64,000 bases of DNA from the NCBI GenBank assembly GCA_001600695.1, contig BCKQ01000003.1, forward strand, positions 1,711,934 through 1,775,933, written 5' to 3'. Below, in pieces: positions 9,186 through 19,600 of the stretch (position 1 is the stretch's first letter; the number at the start of each line of letters is the position of its first letter). This DNA comes from Ascoidea asiatica. Lineage: Eukaryota > Ascomycota > Saccharomycetes > Ascoideales > Ascoideaceae. The notes below the pieces were generated by a model, which saw nothing but the letters and a program-made list of their open reading frames with translations, searched no databases and was not told the DNA's origin. The position numbers and the translations under genes were made by a program.

Positions 9186-9835
9186 TACTAGGCTGAAAAA
9201 AAAAATGGGTAAAAAACTGTGAAATTTTGTAGAATAATTGCGTATCTGCAATTCTTATTTAAGTGTATGGTATATAGTGTATATACTGAGGAATCTAATA
9301 ATTGGTTTTTACAAAATTTTCTTTGGTTTGGCCAAGAATATAATTTTAACTTCATTAAATTTCTCTTTTTTGAATATTGGAACCTTTAATTGTTAAATGT
9401 TACTTTGATATCCAGAATTTAATTAAAATTTTTTTTTCATTTTCTCTTTGTCTTCAATTGAGAGATTTTCAAGCTTTTTGATTTTTATTAATTCAAACTT
9501 TGAATTGAAGAACTTTTGGGGAACAGAAAGCAAATAATAATTAAAATGAAAGATAATCTTGAAAATGCAGCGTGCTGCCCTGGTTGGGAGACATTTTCAA
9601 TAAAACCAGGACAACCCGCTTCAATGTCCCGCAATGCGATTGATTTTCTCCAGAATTTCAAAAACAAAGAACAATACAAGCGAGTTCGAATTTACAATAG
9701 GGAAAGAATGAAGATTCATTCAAGAAACATGAAAACTAGAGGGATTATTAAATGAAAGGGCAGGATTGTATAATAAATATTAGGAAGATTGTTATAATTG
9801 CTTTTTAGTGGTGTGAAATAATTAATTGATACACA
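9186..9835. other. Intergenic region upstream of the RRD1-like gene
   Basis: The first 300 bases are AT-rich with nothing distinct. A small frame with ATG (9546-9755) lies near the end and is listed separately. The last 80 bases are the likely leader of the RRD1-like gene. Confidence 0.5.
9546..9755 (+). CDS. Possible 69-aa small ORF or uORF
   Basis: An ATG preceded by AAAA opens a 69-residue frame ending 80 bases before the RRD1-like start. The peptide begins MKDNLENAACCPGWETF and ends in a strongly basic stretch rich in Arg and Lys. Its base composition is GC-richer than the AT-saturated genes nearby and like that of the RRD1-like gene that follows. I recognise no family. It could be a small protein gene, an upstream ORF in the RRD1 transcript, or chance. 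Confidence 0.25.
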   Translation: MKDNLENAACCPGWETFSIKPGQPASMSRNAIDFLQNFKNKEQYKRVRIYNRERMKIHSRNMKTRGIIK

Positions 9836-11584
9836 ATGATAGATGAACCAAAGTTGTTTGATACCTTGGGAAAGAATCCGAACTTCATGGAACCAATCAA
9901 GCGAATCCATGATCAAATAGGAACCAACTACTTCCAAAGCTCAATTGCAATATTCAATTTGAAGAAGATACTAAATAGAGTTGTGGAATTGATTGTTTTG
10001 GAAAATACCAGTTCAACGAGTCTATCCAGTGAATGTCCTCCGGGAGCATTTGATCTGAGAATCGTGAGTTTCGAGAAGGAGGTAAATCAAAATACTGCAA
10101 CATTATCTAAACCGAAATTGTTAATCAAGGGAAACTACATTAATCAGGACAAGTCCAAGAGTGATAAAGAAGCTGTTAATGATTTAATTGGATTATTGAA
10201 TGAAATAAACTCAATCATTGATGAAGTGCCACCTTTGAAAGGACCAAGACGGTATGGTAATTTGGCAGACAGGGAATTTCATAGAATATTTGAAAGTAGA
10301 ATAGAAGAATTGTTGAAGAAATACATGATAGACAAGTATTATAATGGACCTAAAGCGGAGATGTTCATGAAGGAAATCAAGTTTTATATATTGAATTCAT
10401 TTGGATCTAAAATTCGATTAGATTATGGAACGGGCCATGAATTGAATTTCCTAGCCTTTTTAGGTGCATTATGGATGAGTGATATCTTGGTTAATATGAA
10501 GGGAATTGATTTTATTTTTATATTCTGTAGATACTATGATGTGGTTAGAAAATTGATTTTGAATTACACATTAGAGCCTGCAGGAAGTCATGGAGTCTGG
10601 GGGCTAGATGATCATTTTCATTTATCGTACATCCTAGGAGCAGCTCAGTTTTTTTATCCGAGGAATGGCAGCATGGATGATGCAGTATTCAAGAAGCCGT
10701 TAGCAGTGAAGAAAGATGCAACACTATTAGAGACGAGTACTAGTGATTTTAAGACTAATAGGATTCCTAAGGCTTTTGAGGTTCCAGTTACTTCCAGTTT
10801 TTTGGATTTGAGAGAATTGGAGAAGTATCAGGTGAAGAATATATTTTTCAACTCAGTTTCCTTTATCATCAAGGTAAAGCGAGGGAAATTCTGGGAGCAT
10901 TCCCCATTGTTGTATGATATATCAGGAATTAAGACATGGGAGAAGATATTGAAAGGATTAATGAAAATGTATAATGAAGAGGTTCTAGATAAGTTTCCTG
11001 TGATACAGCATTTTTACTTTGGGGGAGTATTTTATCCATGGATTAATATGAGAAGTGGAGTAATTCTACCAGAGAATATTCCTGATGAAATGATAAACAA
11101 GAAAAACAAGGAGGATAAATTGGTGGAAGAGAAGTTTAAGGCCAATAAGCATAATAAAGTGAATAAAATGAACCATAAAGAAGGATCTGGGAGCTCACGT
11201 TTGGACTTCAATCCTGTCACGGTCTTGGATAAGTCAGATGAAAGTGGTAATGGTAATAGTTACAGCAACATAACAAAGCTTTCAAACAATGAAGATTTAA
11301 GTCACTTGATGAACTGTCATAAGAGTAAGAGGACGATGAACAATATTATGGAGAGCACCAGTTTACCTTCAATATTCAGACAAAGAGAGGCAGTGCAACG
11401 AAAGTCTAGAATGAAGAATGATATTGAGAATCGAGGTGGGAACAGAGTTGCTAATGAAGGACGAAATGGATCGAGAATATCACGGATAGCACCAAGAGGA
11501 GGAGCTAAACAAGAAGAAGAAGAAATTGGTGGTGGAAGAGAAGTTGACTTTGAGAGTGGAACCAAAGCACCCTGGAGTAAATAG
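9836..11584 (+). CDS. RRD1: PP2A activator, peptidyl-prolyl isomerase (PTPA family, Rrd1-like)
   Basis: The phosphotyrosyl phosphatase activator fold is clear: PIKRIHDQ near residue 21, then IDEVPPLKGPRRYGN, RLDYGTGHELNFLAFL, LEPAGSHGVWGLDDHFHLSYI and FPVIQHFYFGG, all signature blocks in family order. The protein reactivates PP2A-type phosphatases, and yeast Rrd1 acts in TOR and stress signalling. It is 582 residues against about 390 for baker's yeast Rrd1. The excess is a Lys/Asn/Gly-rich, apparently disordered tail from about 420 that ends in TKAPWSK; an APW-type tail end is one reason to prefer Rrd1 over Rrd2. Codon use is unlike the neighbours, with many GAG, AAG, TTG and GGA codons. The first ATG lies about 20 residues before conserved sequence and fits the family. 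Confidence 0.85.
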   Translation: MIDEPKLFDTLGKNPNFMEPIKRIHDQIGTNYFQSSIAIFNLKKILNRVVELIVLENTSSTSLSSECPPGAFDLRIVSFEKEVNQNTATLSKPKLLIKGNYINQDKSKSDKEAVNDLIGLLNEINSIIDEVPPLKGPRRYGNLADREFHRIFESRIEELLKKYMIDKYYNGPKAEMFMKEIKFYILNSFGSKIRLDYGTGHELNFLAFLGALWMSDILVNMKGIDFIFIFCRYYDVVRKLILNYTLEPAGSHGVWGLDDHFHLSYILGAAQFFYPRNGSMDDAVFKKPLAVKKDATLLETSTSDFKTNRIPKAFEVPVTSSFLDLRELEKYQVKNIFFNSVSFIIKVKRGKFWEHSPLLYDISGIKTWEKILKGLMKMYNEEVLDKFPVIQHFYFGGVFYPWINMRSGVILPENIPDEMINKKNKEDKLVEEKFKANKHNKVNKMNHKEGSGSSRLDFNPVTVLDKSDESGNGNSYSNITKLSNNEDLSHLMNCHKSKRTMNNIMESTSLPSIFRQREAVQRKSRMKNDIENRGGNRVANEGRNGSRISRIAPRGGAKQEEEEIGGGREVDFESGTKAPWSK

Positions 11585-12389
11585 AGTAGAATGAATTGCA
11601 ATTGAAAGTTAAATTATAATTATTTGATGATTGAATGAAATAATGTAATTATTGTAGTGTTAGTGTTAGTGTTAGTGTTAGCCGATAGACGTTATTTGAT
11701 AGCGGATATGGTTCTGTTGGATTTGAAAATCGGGCCAGTAGAAAGATCGGGTCAGTTGAGAAGGTTGTAGGATGAACCCGATAACTGCCCTATTTTATCC
11801 TGTTTTTTGTCCTAGAAATAATTATTGCGTGGTGTTTTTTGACTCTCACGCAAAATTCACGCCGCACGACTAGTTGCATGCGCCACTGGATTTTCCCGGT
11901 AAGTGTCTTGGTACGTATTGCCCGATGGGGTAATTCATTTTTAGGAGCATGCCCAGAGTTAGTGGTAGCATGTGACTTGTAGAGTCTTGATTGTATCAAC
12001 TGGCGACAGAAAACTGGAGTAGCAATTTATTGTATGGTAAAATATATCTCAAAGAATGATAGCGCAAAATAAAATGAATTAAAAGACTATTTTGTTGAAT
12101 AATTACCAAATATTAAGAGAAAAAGAATACAAAATACAGAATAAAGAATAAAGAATATTATAAAAACATAAAAGATAACTTAGCTGAAAGATATCAAAAA
12201 ACATTGTTAAATCAAAATTTTTTTATTGAATAGCCGTTTATTAGATAGTGATTAATTTTTAGGTTAACTAACTTCTTATCAGAATTTCTTGAATATTATT
12301 TGATCATTAAATTCATTTTCTTTAAATTTTTATTTAATTTTATTTAAAAAATATAGATCTTCTAATTGAAATAGATATTATAAGTTAAG
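11585..12389. other. Intergenic region between RRD1-like and RAD6
   Basis: It holds a (TAGTGT)n hexamer array (11655-11681), a GC-richer block (about 11680-11960) with repeated ATCGGGYCAGT motifs (11729-11739, 11746-11756, and an inverted ATCGGGTTCA near 11773-11782), and an AT-rich stretch leading to RAD6. Only uninformative short frames are seen. Confidence 0.55.
11655..11681. repeat. (TAGTGT)4.5 hexamer repeat
   Basis: Four perfect TAGTGT units are followed by TAG. The hexamer resembles a TTAGGG unit with one change, but the array is short and internal, so it is treated as an ordinary microsatellite. Confidence 0.85.
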
Positions 12390-13011
12390 ATGTCGACACC
12401 AGCAAGAAGAAGATTAATGAGAGATTTTAAAGTATGTAAGTAATAAAATTTATAATTATTTTAACAATATTTAAAAAAAATGTTTATACTAATTAAATTT
12501 GATTATTTTTGTTATTATTTAAAATTAGAGAATGCAAGCAGATCCACCAGCAGGATTAAGTGCATCACCATTACCAGATAATGTGATGGTTTGGAATGCA
12601 GTTATTATAGGACCAAGTGATACACCATTTGAAGATGGTACATTTAAATTAACATTAAAATTTGATGAACAATATCCAAATAAACCACCAAGTGTTAAAT
12701 TTAATTCAGAAATGTTTCATCCAAATGTTTATGGATCTGGAGAATTATGTTTAGATATTTTACAAAATAGATGGAGTCCAACATATGATGTTTCATCAAT
12801 TTTAACAAGTGTACAATCTTTATTAAATGATCCAAATATTTTATCACCAGCAAATGTTGAAGCAGCAAATTTATTTAAAGATCATAGAGCTCAATATATT
12901 AAAAGAGTTAAACAAACAGTGGAGAAAAGTTGGGATGAAGGTGATTTTGATGATTCTGATTCCGATGAATCTGAAAGTGATAGTGAAGAAGAAGAAGATG
13001 ATGATGATTAA
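12390..13011 (+). CDS. RAD6: E2 ubiquitin-conjugating enzyme Rad6/Ubc2, two exons
   Basis: Exon 1 (12390-12431) encodes [14 protein letters not shown] and exon 2 (12529-13011) continues [18 protein letters not shown], reproducing the universal Rad6 N-terminus without a gap. The mature protein is 174 residues (baker's yeast 172). The UBC fold has the HPN motif (78-80) and catalytic Cys88 in GELCLDIL. The C-terminal Asp/Glu/Ser-rich acidic tail is the fungal Rad6 hallmark. It monoubiquitinates H2B and PCNA with Bre1 and Rad18 and acts with Ubr1 in N-degron degradation. The in-frame ATG at 12532 in exon 2 is not the real start, because it would delete the conserved N-terminus that contacts Rad18 and Ubr1. 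Its neighbours are unrelated. Confidence 0.97.
12432..12528 (+). other. RAD6 intron (97 nt)
   Basis: The donor is GTATGT at 12432, the branch site is TACTAAT at 12487-12493, and the acceptor TTAG ends at 12528; that AG is the first one after the branch site. Removing it joins codons AAA and AGA in phase 0 and restores the Rad6 N-terminus. Confidence 0.95.
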
Positions 13012-13321
13012 TAGTGATGATAATTAATAATAATTAATAGTAATTTAAAGTATTGTTTATATAAAGTATAGTTCATAAAATATAGTTTATAAAAAATTAA
13101 GTAATTAAAAAAAAAAAATTATAAAATAAGAAAAGTTTTTTGAAAATGTATTTTAAAAATGTAATATAAAAAAGTTAATTAAAGTAAGATAATAATAATA
13201 ATACAACTTAAGTGGTTTTGTTTGTCTGAATTAAATAAAATGAAAAGTATAAAGTATACAAGTAAAATAATGAATGAAATAAATAGTATTATGATAAAAA
13301 TGATTTGAATAATAAATAATT
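13012..13321. other. Convergent 3' intergenic region of RAD6 and the DSP-like gene
   Basis: This is a very AT-rich spacer between two convergent genes with A-tracts and TATA-like runs suited to polyadenylation signals. Nothing else is seen. Confidence 0.6.
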
Positions 13322-14440
13322 TTAATTTCTAAGAGATTTTGGTACTAATATTTCTCTTTTGACTCTTTTACAAGAATCATTGAAATTTTCATTGAAATTA
13401 TCATTAAGATTATCATCAATATTATTATTTTCATCATTAATATTATTATCATTTATATTTCTTGATCTTTTGAATTTTAACAATCTTTCATTTTGTGGAA
13501 TTAAATAAAGATTTTTACCTAAACAGTTTAACTTAAAATTAAATAAGATATTATTGAAAAATTTTTTAAAATTTGAAATATTTTCAATTTCATTTTCATT
13601 TACATTTATGTTTTCATTTAGATCATTTAATATTGATAATCTTCTTGAAATATTATGATTTAAAGATTTTAAATATATTAAAGTATAATCAACATTAAAA
13701 TTGAATTTATTAATTAGATATGAAGAAGATAAAATTAATGGAAAATAATCATTTAAATTGAATTTAAAAGGTTTCTTGAATAAATTTTTTGAAGGATTAT
13801 GTAAAATTAAAATACCTAAATTTGGAAAATTATTTTCAATTGTTGTTAATAAATTATTAATATTAATTAAAGAGTTTAAGAAAACTTTTTCATTTTGATT
13901 ACTGGTGTTATTAATATTATCCTTATTAAAATCATTGAAAAAAAATGGAGAATTTATTGAATTTAAACTATTTTTATAAGAAGATAATAAAGAATTTGAA
14001 ATTAAATCGGAATTATAAGATAAATTTGAATTTTTTAAGAAATTTAATAAACTTTTTAAAATTAAATTATATTTATTTATAAATTTTATTAAAAATTGAT
14101 TATTTTGTAAATATTGAAAATTTGTTAAATTTGAATTATGAATTGAAATTTGAAATAATAATGGATCAAAAGATAATAAAATAAATTCGGACAAATTTGA
14201 TTGATGAAATATATTATTATTATTATTATTATTGCTTTGCAAATTTGGTGAAGAATCGAAATTTAAAAAAGAAGAATTAGATATTGAATGAAATTCGATT
14301 TGCTTTAAAAATTCTTCAAATGGACATGAAATTATAATGATTTTTATATTATTCAGAAATATAAAATTTGTTTTATTCAAAATTGATAAATCTGATAAAT
14401 AAACATTTGGAGAAATTTCTAAAGGATCAAATGGAATCAT
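13322..14440 (-). CDS. Dual-specificity-phosphatase-like protein, probably catalytically inactive
   Basis: The start of this 372-residue protein, PLEISPNVYLSDLSIL followed by LNNIKIIIISC, matches the opening of dual-specificity phosphatases (EI.P.LYLG....a....L...I..VI.V). Near residues 213-219, where the HCxxGxSR P-loop should lie after a GILIL strand, the sequence is HNPSKN: the catalytic Cys is Asn and the Arg is missing. The following helix region SSSYLINKFNFNVDYTLIYLKSLN and the RRLSILNDL element look like the DSP tail. The rest is Asn/Ser-rich. The C-terminus is basic (CKRVKREILVPKSLRN) and could be a nuclear localisation signal. I infer a pseudophosphatase. The alternative is an unrelated AT-biased protein with chance resemblance. 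Confidence 0.5.
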   Translation of the reverse strand: MIPFDPLEISPNVYLSDLSILNKTNFIFLNNIKIIIISCPFEEFLKQIEFHSISNSSFLNFDSSPNLQSNNNNNNNIFHQSNLSEFILLSFDPLLFQISIHNSNLTNFQYLQNNQFLIKFINKYNLILKSLLNFLKNSNLSYNSDLISNSLLSSYKNSLNSINSPFFFNDFNKDNINNTSNQNEKVFLNSLININNLLTTIENNFPNLGILILHNPSKNLFKKPFKFNLNDYFPLILSSSYLINKFNFNVDYTLIYLKSLNHNISRRLSILNDLNENINVNENEIENISNFKKFFNNILFNFKLNCLGKNLYLIPQNERLLKFKRSRNINDNNINDENNNIDDNLNDNFNENFNDSCKRVKREILVPKSLRN

Positions 14441-15313
14441 TGTTAACCAAATGAATAAGCTTATAAATTAATTACTGAGATTATTTGGAAGTATCGAGGA
14501 TTTAGATATTTTTTTTAAAAATAAAGTGAAAGAAGTAATTTAAAGGTATAAATATATAATAAATTTAATAAATTTAATAAATATAATACATATAATACAT
14601 ATTATAAATGTATCAGCGCCAGTACAAAATGATTGAGTGAAAACGATAATGAAATTTTAAGAGATGAGAAAAGAAAGGTAAACAAAGCCCAGCGTTTAAG
14701 AACTGGAGTGAAGGAAGAGTTAAGCGCCGACAGAGCAGGAAAGTCACGGGACAAATAAAAAGTAAAATCACATGACTGGCAACACATGTGAGTAGCACAA
14801 ATTAAGTACCAGAATGGTGGAAATAGACGGAAAACAAAGCCGTATCGGGTGACTTTGTAATAGGGCCATATACATGGTAGGCTGTATAACTTGCTTGGTA
14901 TAGCGTCACTCTGCGTTGCTCATCTCGAGAATTTTGTAATAGCCTATCGGTAATATTTTTCTAATCAGATTCTAAAGTCTCCATTACTTTACCTATTCAA
15001 AAGTAACAGTAAAATAGATGTTTTATATTCTTGAAATTTTTTAATAAATAGTATTGTTCACTTGTTTATGAAGGTTTGAATCTATATGTATATTTCTTTA
15101 TAAATTTTCAATCATATTCTAGTTTATTGTTTAAAACTACTGTTTGAAAGTATGTGGTCAGATTTTGTCATTTCCTGAAGAACATTATTCAACTACATCT
15201 TAATTCATTCAATCATTTATTCATTCACTCATTGATTTATTAATTAAAGTATTATATATATATATATATACGAATATAAAGCATATTGTTTTAAAAAATC
15301 GAATCTTTCTTAA
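14441..15313. other. Intergenic region upstream of the DSP-like gene
   Basis: This lies between two minus-strand genes. A GC-richer block spans about 14610-14930, including one ATCGGGTGA. The rest is AT-rich with a (TA)9 run at 15253-15270. Short antisense frames at 14602-14798 overlap in two registers, have no recognisable product, and are treated as chance. Confidence 0.55.
15253..15270. repeat. (TA)9 dinucleotide run
   Basis: An uninterrupted TA run lies just downstream of the PI31-like stop, in the 3' region, and may contribute to 3'-end processing. Confidence 0.85.
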
Positions 15314-15555
15314 TTAAAAAAAACCGCCTCCGAAGCCACCACCGAATCCTCCACCTGGAGGTTCATTATTAAATGGTGAGTTGAATCCACCTAGTCCATT
15401 AAATCCATTTGGATCACCAGAACCTCTAGCCTTTCTTCCATTGAAAGCTGCATTTCCAGGTAATCCTTGTCCAATCATATTCAATTGATCCCTATCAATA
15501 AAAGGTTCATCAAATCTAGCTCCAGGAAAATCGGGCCCAATATTTCTATTATCAC

Positions 15556-15595
<40 letters not shown>

Positions 15596-16018
15596 TCTCA
15601 AATGAGGATTAAATAAAGGATCATTTTTACTTGGAATCATTCCACCTTCGGATCCAAAACCTTTACTTGGATTATTTAAACCCATTGGATCAAATGAAGG
15701 GAATTTCCCTACATCACCATATAAATCTCTTTCGCCAAGTGACATTGGATTATTATTTCTTGTATTTGAATTTGGATCTGAATTTGAAATTCCAAATGAA
15801 GGAGGTGAAGATTTCAAGACTTCATATTCATCTTCAAATCCAGGAGGATTTTCAGGATTATTAGTACCAAGTATATTATTTTTGATGTTATTATTATCTT
15901 TTGTTTCAAAATTTCTTGAAAGTGATGGATAAAATACTTTTGTAGAATCATCTACTTTTAAAGATTTCTCATCTTTTTCTAATTCCTTTTCATAAGAGGA
16001 AATTGGTTGCCCTTCCAT
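15314..16018 (-). CDS. PI31/Fub1-like proteasome regulator, C-terminal domain type
   Basis: This 234-residue protein matches the PI31 C-terminal region: PPGFEDEYEVL (about 58-68), then GDVGKFPSFDPMGL, GGMIPSKNDPLF, GPDFPGARFDEPF and a glycine/phenylalanine-rich end. PI31 proteins carry the same FDP, GGMI, PGARFD order, and in yeast Fub1 this tail enters the 20S core and blocks proteolysis. The globular N-terminal PI31 domain is not present: the first ~55 residues are Lys/Asp/Ser-rich and look disordered. An Asn run (about 142-153) interrupts the C-terminal part. Either the family is shortened here or an upstream exon is missed, although no extension is visible between 16019 and the divergent ISW1 start. 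The ATG at 16018 is the first in frame. Confidence 0.7.
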
Positions 16019-16628
16019 TTTATAAAATTATTATATAACTGATAAAATTGAATATTATCTAAACAAAAGTTGGTATATTGTTAATTGATTTATTCAATTG
16101 ATTTAAGTTAATTAAGTTAGTTAACTAAATTTTTATCAGATTCACTTTGCTCAATCTAATTTATAGCAACTTTCCTCAAAATACACCAAAATACTGGGAA
16201 GGCGAATCGATGTCATATGACGTGAGCCACCACAATAAAAACAGGTCACGAGCTTACCCTCGGATTTTTTTGGATGTCACGCGAAAAACAAAAAAAATAA
16301 TAAAATCTTAGAAAAAAACTCAAAAAAAACTTAAAAAAAGAAAAGTAAACAACGCGTTGGAAGTTCACCAGCCCCGATGCGCCACTCTTTTGATAGTAAA
16401 TTATTGAATTTGTGCATAAAATTGTTCAAAATTCAAAATTCAAAATCTTTATCCAGATCTTTTGTAGATTTCTGGTGTTTATTTTCCTTTTTATTTATTT
16501 AATAATTTGTATATTTCATAAATTTTATTTGTAAAATTGATTATTATTTGGCAATTTGCTTAGAAAATTTGCTTTGAAAAATTTTAATAGTCTGCTTTCA
16601 TATTTTTAATAATCTTTAATAATTTTAC
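16019..16628. promoter_or_regulatory. Divergent PI31-like / ISW1 promoter
   Basis: AT-rich flanks surround a GC-richer centre (about 16195-16390). Visible motifs are a CATATG next to TGACGTGAG near 16213-16225, GCCACC at 16226-16231 (reverse GGTGGC, the core but not the whole of the Rpn4 proteasome element), TCACG twice, and the palindrome CAACGCGTTG at 16350-16359 with an ACGCGT core. Confidence 0.5.
16350..16359. promoter_or_regulatory. ACGCGT (MCB-type) palindrome
   Basis: CAACGCGTTG is a perfect 10-bp palindrome containing ACGCGT, the core bound by MBF at G1/S in yeasts. It lies about 270 bases upstream of ISW1. Function is inferred. Confidence 0.35.
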
Positions 16629-19600
16629 ATGACAGTGAGTTCTGATCTGACTGTTTCTTCTGAAAAGAATAATATAATAAATTCTGATAAAGATTCGGAT
16701 GATATGGCTACTCCAATAGATAATAATACTCCAATAAATGGTAGTAAGATATATGATGTCAGTAGTAATACTCTGGAAGATGAAGAGGAAAATTTTGAAC
16801 CGGGAAAGAGTGATTTAAAGTCTGATAATAATAAACCTTCTGAAATTACAGAAAGCAATGAAGAAGATACAACTGGAATTGACAAAGATGAAGATATGGT
16901 TTCGGATCAAGAAAAAACTGAAGAAACTCCTGCTTCTTCTATACATTCAGGTCAACTTGATAGAGAATCTTCAATATCTCAAAGTCTTGATTATTCTACT
17001 CCAGATTATGATCTCACAAAATATGCAGGTTATTCAATTCATAAAAATGGATATTTTGAAAAAAAACTTAAATATCTTTTACCTAAGAATATTAAAGTGA
17101 ATTCTTTAAATATAGATGATCTTAAAAAAAGATATAATTATTTATTATCTTTAACTGATTTATTTAAACCATTTTTTGAATCAAAAGCAAAATCTGATCC
17201 AGAATTTAAAAAACTTTTAAATAAAATTAAATTAGAAAATTTAAATCCTAAAGGTTCAAAAAATGGTGGTTCAACAAGAAGAAGAAAAACTGAAAAAGAA
17301 GAAGATGCTGAACTTTTAAATGATGATCAAAATGATCTGTCTGAAGTTTATGAATTTAGTGAATCTCCAGGTTATATTGATGGTGAATTACGTCCATATC
17401 AAGTCTTAGGTTTGAATTGGTTAATTAATTTACATGAAAATCATTTATCTGGAATATTAGCTGATGAAATGGGTTTAGGTAAAACTTTACAAACAATTTC
17501 ATTCTTAGGCTATTTAAGATATTTAAAATGTCTTGAAGGTCCTCATTTAATAATTGTTCCAAAATCTACTTTAGATAATTGGTTTAGAGAATTCAAAAGA
17601 TGGACCCCTCAAGTAAATGCTTTAGTTTTAACTGGGGATAAAGAACAAAGATTAAATTTTATTAAAACTAGATTAATGACATGTGACTTCGATGTTGTTA
17701 TATCTTCTTATGAAATAGTAATAAGAGAAAAGGCAGCTTTAAAAAAATTTAATTGGCAATATATAATAATTGATGAAGCTCACAGAATAAAAAATGAACA
17801 AAGTTTATTATCTCAAATAATTAGATTGTTTTCTTCTCGAAGTAGATTATTAATTACAGGTACTCCTCTACAAAATAATCTTCATGAACTTTGGGCTTTA
17901 TTAAATTTTATTTTACCAGATGTCTTTTCAGATTCAACAGTATTCGATGAATGGATTCAAAATTCAAATTCAGATACATCATCCCAATCATCGGATACCA
18001 AAGATTCAGCAATAATAACAACAACAACAACAACAACAACAACAACGTCATCTAAAGAGGAATTAGAAAAAGCTAAGGAAGAACAACAGCAATCTTTAAT
18101 TAAACAACTTCACAAAGTTTTACAACCATTTTTATTACGTCGTATAAAATCTGATGTAGAAACATCTTTATTACCAAAAAAAGAAATGAATTTATACTTA
18201 AAGATGTCAGATATGCAAAGACAGTGGTATAGAAGAATATTAGAAAAAGATATTGATGCTGTTAATGGTCAAAATGGTAATAAAACTCGTTTATTGAATA
18301 TTGTAATGCAATTAAGAAAATGTTGTAATCATCCTTACCTTTTTGAAGGGGCTGAACCTGGTCCACCATATACTACTGATGAACATTTGGTTTACAATTC
18401 TCAAAAATTAAAAGTTTTGGATAAGCTTTTAAAAAAATTAAAATCTGAAGGTTCAAGAGTATTGATCTTTTCCCAAATGTCAAGATTATTGGATATTTTG
18501 GAAGATTATTGCTTTTTAAGACAATTTGATTATTGTAGAATTGATGGTAGTACTGAACATACTGATAGAATTCAGGCTATTGATGAATTCAATGATCCTG
18601 ATTCAAGTAAATTTTTATTTCTCCTTACCACCAGGGCTGGTGGTTTGGGAATTAATTTGACTGCTGCAGATGTTGTTATTATATATGATTCTGATTGGAA
18701 TCCTCAGGCTGATTTACAAGCAATGGATAGAGCCCATAGAATTGGTCAGAAAAAACAAGTTAAGGTTTTCAGATTGGTTACTGAAAATGCAATTGAAGAA
18801 AAAGTTTTGGAGAGGGCTACTCAAAAACTTAGATTAGATCAGTTGGTTATTCAACAAGCTAGAACATCCGGTGATCCAATGGCAACATCTACACAAAATA
18901 AGACAGCTACTAAGGGTGATTTATTGAATATGATTCAACATGGTGCTGATGATGTTTTTAATGACAAAGCTCAAAAGGTTGATGATATAAATATTGAAGA
19001 AATTTTAAAAAATTCAGAAGAAAAAACATCAAAGTTAACATCCAAGTATGAAAAATTTGGCCTTAATGACTTACAGAAATTTACAAGTGATTCTGGAACT
19101 TATGAATGGGATGGAAAAGACTTCAAGCAAAATAAAGTTAAGAAGCCCAGAATTCCTATTGGTATAAATTTTTCAAATCCTTCTAGACGAGAACGTAAAG
19201 AAAATTATTCGGTTGATCAATATTATAAAGAAATGCTACATACAGGTGGAAGAACGGTGAAAGATACCAAAGGAATTAAACCACCCAAGCAAACAATAAT
19301 CTATGATCACCAATTTTATTCACCTTTGCTTGGTGAACTTTTGGATAGAGAAAAATTATATTTCAAAAAGCAGATCAAGCATGTAGTCGAACTAGAAAAA
19401 GGACCAGCAACTACGTACGAAGAAAGAAAAGCCAATCAATTGCTTGAAAAATTGTTGATTGAAAATTCTGATCCCTTAACAGAAGAAGAAGAAAAACTCA
19501 AAGAAACTCTTTTACAAGAAGGCTACTCTAATTGGTCTAGAAGAGATTTTACTAATTTCATTCACTTAAATGCTAGATTCGGAAGAGAAAATCTCAAAGA

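Noticed and set aside
11655-11681. TTAGTG-like hexamers as a telomeric relic
   Set aside because: Only four to five units, internal, and the hexamer is not a known telomere repeat; a microsatellite is simpler.
12532-13011. A RAD6 start at the internal ATG 12532
   Set aside because: It would remove the first 15 conserved residues, which are encoded by the upstream exon with good splice signals.
16226-16231. Rpn4 proteasome element upstream of the PI31-like gene
   Set aside because: Only the GGTGGC core is present (reverse strand). The flank reads TCA instead of the AAA of the consensus GGTGGCAAA, so it is below a fair threshold.
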